From an uncultured Anaerolineae bacterium (GTDB lineage Bacteria > Chloroflexota > Anaerolineae > Promineifilales > Promineifilaceae): a DNA stretch of 64,000 nucleotides. Made by a program: the position numbers and the translations under genes. Each line of letters starts with the position of its first letter. Position 1 is the first letter of the stretch. Of this stretch, positions 51,314 through 58,209 are shown one piece after another. The notes beneath the pieces were generated by a model. It worked only from the letters and a program-made list of their open reading frames with translations, did not search any database and was not told the origin of the DNA. The stretch spans positions 1-64,000 of the forward strand of contig CAJQMR010000029.1 of the NCBI GenBank assembly GCA_905479495.1. The letters run 5' to 3'.

Positions 51314-52108
51314 ATGACAACAAAACGTGAAATCGAAGTTCGGGGGGCGGATGTTGAAAAGGCGATTGAGTTGGGCTTGCAAAAGCTGGGCGTTAGTCGT
51401 TCTGATGTGATTATTGATGTGATTGATGAGGGCAGTCGTGGGTTATTGGGAATTGGCAGCCGCGAGGCAGTGGTGCGGTTGGTATCACTTTCTGCCCAGG
51501 AGCCTGCACCAAAACCAAAACCAGCGGCACAAACGGCCGTTCCTACCCCAAAGCAACAAGCTAAACCAGCACCTAAAAAGACAGAAACGGCCGTTGCTGC
51601 TAAATCAAACGGCAGCGAAGTCGAAGTGCAAGAGGCAGATCCCGAAGAGAAAGAAGTAGCCATGACCGTCATGGCCACGCTGCTTGAAAAAATGCAGGTG
51701 GAGGCTGAACTCACTGCTTCTATCTCGGAGCCAGACGATTTGACTGGACGCCGGGTTCATGTGCTGGATATTGAGGGCGACGATCTGGGCGTATTGATTG
51801 GCCCGCGTGGGGAAACGTTGAACGCGGTGCAATATTTGGCCCGACTGATGGTGGGTAACCAGATGCAAAAACGCGCCTCTTTTGTGGTCGATGTGGAGGG
51901 CTACCGCAAGCGGCGGCAGCAAGCACTGGCCCGTTTGGCCGAGCGCATGGCCAAAAAGGTCATCAGTCGCCGTCGCCCGGTGAGCCTGGAGCCAATGCCC
52001 CCGCATGAGCGACGCATCATTCACATGACGCTGCGTGACAACGATGAGGTATACACCCAAAGCTCCGGCGAAGGCAAGCGGCGTAAAGTCCGCATCTTGC
52101 CTAAATAA
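51314..52108 (+). CDS. jag: Jag/KhpB RNA-binding protein
   Basis: A 264-residue protein with three parts. The Jag-N domain is at residues 1-55 (EIEVRGADVEKAIELGLQKLGVSRSDV, ending in the LLGIGSREA motif). A Lys/Ala/Pro-rich linker follows (about 60-110) and contains two ACGGCCGT sites. The KH domain has DDLGVLIGPRGETLNAVQYL, a GxxG loop, and the R3H domain has PPHERRIIHMTLRDNDEVYTQS. Jag binds RNA with KhpA and affects cell wall and division in Gram-positive bacteria. The start ATG 51314 has AGAGG upstream. It is the last gene of the yid cluster. Confidence 0.93.
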   Translation: MTTKREIEVRGADVEKAIELGLQKLGVSRSDVIIDVIDEGSRGLLGIGSREAVVRLVSLSAQEPAPKPKPAAQTAVPTPKQQAKPAPKKTETAVAAKSNGSEVEVQEADPEEKEVAMTVMATLLEKMQVEAELTASISEPDDLTGRRVHVLDIEGDDLGVLIGPRGETLNAVQYLARLMVGNQMQKRASFVVDVEGYRKRRQQALARLAERMAKKVISRRRPVSLEPMPPHERRIIHMTLRDNDEVYTQSSGEGKRRKVRILPK

Positions 52109-52168
52109 ACCACAGAGGTCTGTGAGATTTTTTGAGTGGCCTGTGTTGGTTGCTAGTGAAATCAAAAT

Positions 52169-52204
52169 AAAAAAGGCCAGGGGATATTCCTCTGGCCTTT
52201 TTTG
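52169..52204 (+). terminator. bidirectional intrinsic terminator between jag and ppiB
   Basis: AAAAAAGGCCAG and CTGGCCTTTTTT form a perfect stem around a short loop. It has A-tracts and T-tracts on both sides, so it can end transcription from both strands. It separates jag from the convergent cyclophilin gene. Confidence 0.92.
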
Positions 52205-52224
52205 ATCTCTGTCAATGGTGCTAT

Positions 52225-52707
52225 CTAGGATTCGTTGATGGTGACGCTAATCATCTTATCACCCTGGCGAATGCTGTTGACGACGTCCATGCCACTAGTG
52301 ACTTTGCCAAAAACGGTATGCTTGCCATCTAAATGCGGCTGGGGGGCATGGGTGATAAAAAACTGGGAGCCATTGGTGCCGGGACCACGATTGGCCATCG
52401 ACAAATAACCTGTGCCATGTTTGTGCGGGTTACCCGCAAATTCGTCCTTGAAATTGTAACCCGGGCCACCGCCGCCGGTACCAGTCGGGTCGCCGCCCTG
52501 AATGACGAAGTTGCTAATGACGCGGTGGAAGGCAACGCCGTCGTAATAGCCTTCACGGGACAAAAAGACAAAATTGTTAACGGTGACGGGGGCGTGTTCG
52601 GCAAACAGCTCCAGCTCGATGGTGCCTTTGTTGGTTTCCATCGTGGCAGTGTACTGTTTTTTGGGATCAATTTGCATTTCCGGGGGGGATTGCCATTGTT
52701 TAGCCAT
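52225..52707 (-). CDS. cyclophilin-type peptidyl-prolyl cis-trans isomerase
   Basis: A 160-residue cytoplasmic cyclophilin. Key blocks are NNFVFLSREGYYDGVAFHRVISNFVIQGGDPTGTGGGGPGY, with the catalytic arginine in FHRV, then MANRGPGTNGSQFFITHAPQPHLDGKHTVFGKV. It speeds proline isomerisation during protein folding. There is no signal peptide. The start ATG 52707 has TAGGAG upstream. The short N-terminus KQWQSPPEMQIDPKKQYTA is typical of small bacterial forms found in many Chloroflexota and Actinobacteria. Confidence 0.93.
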   Translation of the reverse strand: MAKQWQSPPEMQIDPKKQYTATMETNKGTIELELFAEHAPVTVNNFVFLSREGYYDGVAFHRVISNFVIQGGDPTGTGGGGPGYNFKDEFAGNPHKHGTGYLSMANRGPGTNGSQFFITHAPQPHLDGKHTVFGKVTSGMDVVNSIRQGDKMISVTINES

Positions 52708-52818
52708 AAAAATTCTCCTAATCATTTATGCGGCCGTTTAGTTGCACCACAGTAGTTTCTACCCCGAATTATAACATCAAATTAGGTAGCGGGCGGCTGC
52801 CTGCCAATTTGCCAATTT

Positions 52819-54621
52819 CTAGCTGGCACGAGGAATAAAATGGAGCTGCTGAGGTTGTTGAATGAGCCAGCCAGCAGGATGCGTATGTACCCAATCGCTG
52901 GGCAGCAGCGGCTGTGACCTGGATTGGTTGAGTATGGCAAATTGATTGACGGCCGTTTCCCAACCGTCCTCACCGAAATCCCAACTTTGCTGCCACTGAC
53001 CCTGATGATTAAACGCCTGGACCTGGGTCTGGCTACGGCCGTTTTCTACCAACTGCTGCACCACGCCAACCTGATTAGGGGCAAAGGCAATGGCGGCCTG
53101 AGTGATGTAAGCACCGGGCGGCGTGGTTGTGGCTAATTGCTGTTCTGTGCCATTGGGTGAAATTGTAAAAAAACGGTGTTCGGCAAAAATGCGATGGTAT
53201 CCGGCCACACTGTTGCTGAACGGAGAGCCAAAGAGCTGCGTTTGGGCGCGATGGGCCGTGCTGATGGCGTCTTCTAAATAGCTGCTGTGTCGGACGGCCC
53301 CGCGCATAATCCAGCCGCCGCTGATGCGGTAGAGATGGTTGGGCGTGGTGGCAAACACGGCCGTTTCCCGAAACAGCGCCGTTTCCAGCAACATCACTTG
53401 CTGCGGCTGGCTGCCGTGAATATCTAGCACCAGCAGTTGGGGCTGATGGGGTGGATTGACGACCAGGAAATCGTGTCCATCTGGCCGGGTGAATGCACCA
53501 AAGCGGTAGCCCACGCTGCCGCTGAACAGAACCGTCTCCTTCAGCACGCCGCCAATGCCCGCCCGGACCAGCCGGTACTGCTCGCCTTGCCGGTAGATGA
53601 TAAGGAGACGGCCGTTTGGCTGCACAAAAACCGCCTCGATGAAACCATCCACCTGGAGCAGCATTTTGGCGACGGCGCTGGGCAGCACGGAAACGGGTGT
53701 GGGATGACTGCAAGCCGGACAGCCTCGCCGGCTGCGCGGGTAAGCCAGCTGGCAGTGGGGGCAGGTTTGCAGGTTCTGGGCATATTGTTGCAAGAGCTGC
53801 AGAGGGAACGGCCGTCTTTCTGCCTTGTCAAACGTGGTGTGCAGATAGTGCAGCAGATCGTCGGACAATGTTTCGGGATGACGGGCGCGCGGGGGCAGGG
53901 TCACGTCATTAGCCAAAATGCTGACGCCTGCGGTGGCTCGTGCCTGGAGCGATTTGTGTTGCCGATGTACGCCGCCGTAAGGATGGATTTGGAGCAAACT
54001 TTTTACCAGCAAAACGGTGAAGGCGTACCAGTCAGTAAGAGGCGTGAAATACGGCCGTTCGCCAAAGTCAGTCACATGGTACAGCGTCGGATCTAAAAAG
54101 GCAGGCATGGCGACTGGACAAGGAAAGTGGCCAAATTGATAGCTGTCCACATCAATCCAGAACGATTGGCTAGCCCCTTGTGCAGGAGGCGTGAAAAAAA
54201 TATTGGTCTCGTTGAGGTCGCCCACCACAATTTGCAGTTGGTGCAGGCGGTTAAGCGTTTGGTGCAGTCGCTGGAGCAGCGGCACAATTTGCTGTGTTGT
54301 CAGCGCATGCTGCTGCCAGAAGTTGGGCAGGCTAAGTTGTTTCAGAGGCAGGGAGCTGGCGGGCAGCCGAGGCATTTGCAAGCCAATAATTTGTCCATTT
54401 TTGTTATGGACTGGCACGCAGGGGGCCAGGAGGTCCGGCGGCAGTTGCCAGCGCTGGGCAAACCAGTGGCGCAGTTTTTCTTGATGGGCGGGCGTGGGGT
54501 GATGGTACAGTTTTACGGCCGTATTCCCCAGCCCAAACACCGTTCCCTCCCCCCCCGACTGAATGAGATCGGCAGCATCTAGCTGGTAGCGTTGCTTTTG
54601 AATGTAGATCGTTTGTGACAT
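52819..54621 (-). CDS. protein kinase-like protein with zinc ribbon and C-terminal propeller-like domain
   Basis: A 600-residue protein starting at ATG 54621. The kinase-like domain has a glycine loop (IQSGGEGTVFGLG), the ATP lysine in AVKLYHH, the catalytic loop VVGDLNETNIFF (GDxxxxN in place of HRDxxxxN) and the metal aspartate in FWIDVDSYQ. A zinc ribbon follows near 284-300 (CPHCQLAYPRSRRGCPAC). The last 300 residues have repeated short beta blocks that suggest a propeller. A kinase with a zinc ribbon next to a PP2C phosphatase is the mark of the TerY-P/YegI type. The PP2C gene is directly upstream. A VWA partner is not in the window. Confidence 0.8.
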   Translation of the reverse strand: MSQTIYIQKQRYQLDAADLIQSGGEGTVFGLGNTAVKLYHHPTPAHQEKLRHWFAQRWQLPPDLLAPCVPVHNKNGQIIGLQMPRLPASSLPLKQLSLPNFWQQHALTTQQIVPLLQRLHQTLNRLHQLQIVVGDLNETNIFFTPPAQGASQSFWIDVDSYQFGHFPCPVAMPAFLDPTLYHVTDFGERPYFTPLTDWYAFTVLLVKSLLQIHPYGGVHRQHKSLQARATAGVSILANDVTLPPRARHPETLSDDLLHYLHTTFDKAERRPFPLQLLQQYAQNLQTCPHCQLAYPRSRRGCPACSHPTPVSVLPSAVAKMLLQVDGFIEAVFVQPNGRLLIIYRQGEQYRLVRAGIGGVLKETVLFSGSVGYRFGAFTRPDGHDFLVVNPPHQPQLLVLDIHGSQPQQVMLLETALFRETAVFATTPNHLYRISGGWIMRGAVRHSSYLEDAISTAHRAQTQLFGSPFSNSVAGYHRIFAEHRFFTISPNGTEQQLATTTPPGAYITQAAIAFAPNQVGVVQQLVENGRSQTQVQAFNHQGQWQQSWDFGEDGWETAVNQFAILNQSRSQPLLPSDWVHTHPAGWLIQQPQQLHFIPRAS

Positions 54622-54630
54622 GATTGCATC

Positions 54631-54691
54631 GAGATTAGAGATTGGAGATTGGAGATTGAACAATCTCTAATCTCCGGTCTCCGATCTCCTC
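54631..54691. repeat. 7-base tandem array with inversion between PP2C and kinase genes
   Basis: The top strand reads GAGATTA-GAGATTG-GAGATTG-GAGATTG and then the inverse AATCTCTAATCTCC...TCTCC. The unit is the same family as in the helicase gene at 17292-17372. The PP2C stop (54635-54637) lies inside it and the last residues of the PP2C (LEIVQSPISNL) are encoded by it. Confidence 0.8.
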
Positions 54692-55414
54692 TTTGTGCCA
54701 AACTGCCACCGCCCCATCATCATCGAACTGGCCACGCTGCTGGGTTTGGACGTTGAGCCAGCGCTGCAAGGTCAGCGATGGACGGGGTTGACCCAACTGG
54801 CCAAGTAGATTCGCTGACCAGCCGTCAGTGGCCACGGCCAGCCAGTGGATTTGTTCCGGCTGCGGCACGAACGCCAGTTGAAAATTGGTCTGGTTGGGAT
54901 TGGGCTGTAGCAGCTGGTAAGCAAAATAGTCTGGCTGATTACTGCTTTCTAGTTGGCAAATCGTGCCGTCTACTGCTAAAAAGCCATCGCCTTGCCAGAA
55001 AAATACGGCCGTCTCTGGCATGCGCACAAAACCAACCAGAGTGGCTAACAACCGGGTGGCAATAAACTGGCGACGGGTTTCCTCCGGGAAATGGGCCACC
55101 AAATGATGCAAAAAGCTGAGGCTGGCCAAATGCAAATCGGCCAAGATTGCTTCCAGTGTGTCCGGGCAGGCTGGCTGGGGCAGGCTGCTTAATTTACCGC
55201 TGAGAAAGTCGATGGCAAACTGGCCTAGCAAGTTGGCTCCAATTTCGTTGTGGGAGGGCTGGGAACGGCCGTTCCCCACAAATTTACTACCGCAGCCATC
55301 ACACACCAGCCCGATGGCGATGTGGGGGGCAGGCATGGCGGTAGCGGCAAAATCCTGGCAGTTGTGCTGCATCAGGCGGTGGGCGCGGCCGAGTGTAGTG
55401 GCGTGGCTGATCAT
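54635..55414 (-). CDS. PP2C-like serine/threonine phosphatase
   Basis: A 259-residue protein. The N-terminal part has GRAHRLMQHNCQDF and IAIGLVCDGCGS, the DG motif of metal-dependent PP2C phosphatases, then SHNEIGANLL; later LAVATDGWSANL carries a second metal aspartate. The domain is of the compact type seen with TerY-P kinases (YegK-like). It should remove phosphates added by the kinase downstream. The last residues come from the tandem repeat, so the original end may be lost. The start is at 55414, with GGAGCC close upstream. Confidence 0.8.
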   Translation of the reverse strand: MISHATTLGRAHRLMQHNCQDFAATAMPAPHIAIGLVCDGCGSKFVGNGRSQPSHNEIGANLLGQFAIDFLSGKLSSLPQPACPDTLEAILADLHLASLSFLHHLVAHFPEETRRQFIATRLLATLVGFVRMPETAVFFWQGDGFLAVDGTICQLESSNQPDYFAYQLLQPNPNQTNFQLAFVPQPEQIHWLAVATDGWSANLLGQLGQPRPSLTLQRWLNVQTQQRGQFDDDGAVAVWHKEEIGDRRLEIVQSPISNL

Positions 55415-55432
55415 TCAGGCTCCTTTTGCAAA

Positions 55433-55474
55433 TTAACGCAGAGGCGCTGAGGCGCAGAGAAATAGCTGCGTTAA
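55433..55474. repeat. 8-base-period repeat flanked by TTAACGCA inversion
   Basis: CGCAGAGG-CGCTGAGG-CGCAGAGA at 55437-55460 is an 8-base tandem array. TTAACGCA at its left edge and TGCGTTAA at its right edge are inverted copies. It lies just upstream of the PP2C start, so unlike most arrays here it is not at a stop codon. Confidence 0.6.
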
Positions 55475-55480
55475 AGTTAA

Positions 55481-55526
55481 TTCGTGTGATTCTCACACGA
55501 AGTTATAATAGTGTAATAATTACACT
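55481..55526. promoter_or_regulatory. two perfect palindromes around a -10 box (operator region)
   Basis: TTCGTGTGA/TCACACGAA with a 3-base centre occupies 55481-55501. AGTGTAAT/ATTACACT with a 1-base centre occupies 55510-55526. TATAAT at 55504-55509 sits exactly between them. The region lies between the divergent PP2C/kinase genes and the DUF885 gene. Two different operators around one -10 box suggest control by two repressors; the proteins are not identified. Confidence 0.6.
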
Positions 55527-55690
55527 TTGTCAAGCGTGGAGATAACAATCAACTACTGAAAAGCCCTATTGCCATTAGCTTGTAACTGTAAATCAAAAAC
55601 AATTTGGTGTACAATTGGGGTTATTATAGGGTCGATATGTTGGCAAAACCGTGTTTTGCCCATCTGTGCAGGATAAATGGGAACCTCATT

Positions 55691-57622
55691 ATGAACGGAA
55701 AAAATCTATCAAGACGTGCATTGATTGTCCTTTTATTGCTGTTGGTTGGCTGTGGCGGTAATGAGCCAGCTCAAACAAATGTGGATACTCCCCCAATATC
55801 TGAGGGGACAACAGCGGGAGAAACGGCCGTTTCTCCCGCACCAACCACCGAACCCACCATCGAAATAGAAGCCGCAATTTCTGATTCACCAACCGCTGAA
55901 CCTTCGATAGAAGAATCAGAAGAGGCAGAAGAAACGGCAGCAGTTGAATACGATAACATTGACAATTTTTTTGACGCTTCCTACATTGCCCTGCTGCTGC
56001 GCGACCCAGAATTGATCAGCGAAATTGGCTTAGATGCCGTTTATGGCACCCATAACAATCAACTCACCGACATCTCCGACGCCTACATCCGCGAAACCCA
56101 AGCCTTGGAGGTGCAAACCCTTGCCCAGCTGCGCCGTTTTGACCGCGCCAGCCTAACGCCAGAACAGCAGCTTTCTTATGATATTTATGAATTTTATCTG
56201 GCTGATCGCGTAGCAGGGCATCCATTTATGTACCACGACTACCCGGTCAGTTTCTTTATCACCAGCGTGCCGTCTCAGCTTGAGACCTTTATGACCGACC
56301 TGCACCCGATTGCCAATTTAGCTGACGCTGAGGGGTACATTTCTCGCCTGTCGCAGGTAGGCACCAAGTTTGACCAACTGCTGGAAGGGCTTGTCATTCG
56401 AGAAGAGATGAACATTATTCCGCCACGATTTGTGTTTCAGTGGACGCTGCCTGGTTTGCGTCAAATTGCCAACGGGTCACCCCGAAGCACCGCGTTTTAC
56501 ACGAGCTTTGAAGCGCGATTGGACGAGGTGGCCGACATTTCTAATGATGAGAAGGCGCAAATGTTGGAAACGGCCGAAAACGAAATCGAGCAAACCGTTA
56601 TTCCTGCTTATGCTAAATTGGTTGACTATTTGGTTGAACTAGAAAATAAAGCCACCTCAGATGATGGCGTGTGGAAGCTGCCAGACGGCGACGCATTTTA
56701 CGCCTATGCGCTGCAACACCATACCACTACCAACATGACGGCAGACGAAATCCATGAACTGGGTTTGCAAGAGTTGGAGCGCATTCAGGCCGAAATGCGG
56801 CTTATCTTTGATGAACTGGGCTACCCAAACGATCCACTGCCGCAGCTTTATGATCGTGTGGCGCAAGAGAGCGGCTTTCTCACCGACGACGCCATTGTGG
56901 CAGAGTACGAAGACCTCATTACTGAAGCGGAGCAAAATGTGGCGGACGCTTTTGACCTGACACCGCAGGCGGATGTGGTGGTGATTGGCGTGGAGAGTGG
57001 TGGCTATTACATACGGCCGTCTGTGGATGGATCGCGGCCAGGCGCGTTTTACGCTTCCGCATTTGGCACCGAGCCTCGTTTTGCCATGCCCACGTTGGCG
57101 TACCATGAGGCGGTTCCCGGCCACCATTTTCAGCTTGCCATTATGCAAGAATTGCCCAATCTACCCACGTTCCGCAATGGTGCCAGTTTTACGGCTTATG
57201 TGGAAGGCTGGGCCCTTTATGCAGAACTTTTGGCGGCTGAATTGGGGTTTTATGAAGATGATCCATATGGCGATTTGGGACGTTTGCAGGGGGAGGCTTT
57301 TCGGGCGGCACGATTGGTTGTAGATACCGGAATTCACGCCAAGCAGTGGACCTTTAACGAGGCCGTCACCTTTATGCGTGACAATACCGGTTTGCCCGAA
57401 CGTATGGTGCAGGGGCAGATTGCTCGCTACATCGTCTGGCCTGGCCAAGCCACGTCATACAAAATTGGGATGCTCAAAATCTTGGCCCTTCGACAGCAGG
57501 CAATGGATGCGTTGGGCGATGATTTTGACATCAAAGCGTTTCACAATGTGGTGATTGGTCAGGGGAGTATGCCGCTTGGAATTTTGGAAACGGCCGTTCA
57601 ATCATACATTGCGGGTGAGTAA
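55691..57622 (+). CDS. DUF885 family metallopeptidase-like lipoprotein
   Basis: A 643-residue lipoprotein starting at ATG 55691. The signal peptide ends in the lipobox LLVGC. A low-complexity Glu/Ser/Thr/Pro linker follows to about residue 85. The large helical domain has YHEAVPGHHFQLAIMQELP near 472, the HExxxGHH-like zinc motif of DUF885 proteins, and later SFTAYVEGWALYAELLAAELG with a probable third zinc ligand glutamate. DUF885 proteins are thought to be zinc carboxypeptidases or dipeptidases; this one would act outside the membrane. The linker is encoded partly by a 26-base perfect palindrome centred on ACGGCCGT. Confidence 0.85.
   Translation: MNGKNLSRRALIVLLLLLVGCGGNEPAQTNVDTPPISEGTTAGETAVSPAPTTEPTIEIEAAISDSPTAEPSIEESEEAEETAAVEYDNIDNFFDASYIALLLRDPELISEIGLDAVYGTHNNQLTDISDAYIRETQALEVQTLAQLRRFDRASLTPEQQLSYDIYEFYLADRVAGHPFMYHDYPVSFFITSVPSQLETFMTDLHPIANLADAEGYISRLSQVGTKFDQLLEGLVIREEMNIIPPRFVFQWTLPGLRQIANGSPRSTAFYTSFEARLDEVADISNDEKAQMLETAENEIEQTVIPAYAKLVDYLVELENKATSDDGVWKLPDGDAFYAYALQHHTTTNMTADEIHELGLQELERIQAEMRLIFDELGYPNDPLPQLYDRVAQESGFLTDDAIVAEYEDLITEAEQNVADAFDLTPQADVVVIGVESGGYYIRPSVDGSRPGAFYASAFGTEPRFAMPTLAYHEAVPGHHFQLAIMQELPNLPTFRNGASFTAYVEGWALYAELLAAELGFYEDDPYGDLGRLQGEAFRAARLVVDTGIHAKQWTFNEAVTFMRDNTGLPERMVQGQIARYIVWPGQATSYKIGMLKILALRQQAMDALGDDFDIKAFHNVVIGQGSMPLGILETAVQSYIAGE
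55814..55839. repeat. 26-base perfect palindrome centred on ACGGCCGT inside a gene
   Basis: The arms GCGGGAGAAACGG and CCGTTTCTCCCGC are exact reverse complements. It lies in frame in the linker of the DUF885 lipoprotein and encodes AGETAVSPA. It is the longest extension of the genome-wide ACGGCCGT palindrome seen in this window. Confidence 0.85.
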
Positions 57623-58137
57623 ATCGAAGTGGCGTGGGAACGGCCGTTTACGCCTTCACCAGAATGACAATCAATGCAATGCACACCTTCACCGGTATGG
57701 AAACTGGCCAGGTCAACGGCCGTTCCCCCGTGAGCACGATTGACAAACTCGCTCTCTGGATCGGTGTGGCAAGAGGCACAAAAATCGTCATGATTTTCCA
57801 GCTGCGCCCCGGCAAAGGCAATCGCTTGTGCTGTGGTTATGGCTCGCCCCTCAGCATATGCGGCCGCATACACCTCCTCACCAATCGTTTCCCGAATAGC
57901 AGCCAACTCTCGCTCTAGATCCGCCTGTTCAACCGGGCCTCGCGGGAGATTCATCGTCTGACGCAGGGCATCTACCCAGGCAAAAAGGCGCACGGCCGTT
58001 TCCGCTTGTCCTCGATTTATGGCCAGGCGGGCCAGTCCTTCTGCTGCATAAACCGTCCTCCATCTGTTGCCTAACGTTTTGAACTGCCGTACGCTTTTTA
58101 TGTGTGCCTGCGCAGAACCGCAGCGTCCCTCAAACAA
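57598..58137 (-). pseudogene. chimeric remnant: end of a STAND/TPR regulator joined to a cytochrome c fragment
   Basis: One open frame of 179 codons joins two unrelated pieces. The first about 105 residues (RTVYAAEGLARLAINRGQAETAVRL to the end EEVYAAAYAEGRAITTAQAIAFA) are the typical C-terminus of large ATPase-TPR transcriptional regulators. The rest (DDFCASCHTDPESEF and GVHCIDCHSGEGVNGR) is a piece of a multiheme cytochrome c with two CxxCH motifs. There is no signal peptide, so hemes could not be attached normally. The 5' end of the regulator is missing. I read it as debris of a deletion fusion. The 3' end overlaps the DUF885 gene by 25 bases. Confidence 0.65.
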
Positions 58138-58209
58138 TGATTATTGGTGGAATTCATCTGAAGTGGTGGAAGAAGTGTATAAGCGTTAATGACCCTTTCA
58201 CACATAATA

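Noticed and set aside
47800..52110. Replication origin next to rpmH
   Set aside because: The rpmH-rnpA-yidD-yidC-jag order is often near the origin, but dnaA is absent from the expected side and I saw no cluster of DnaA boxes.
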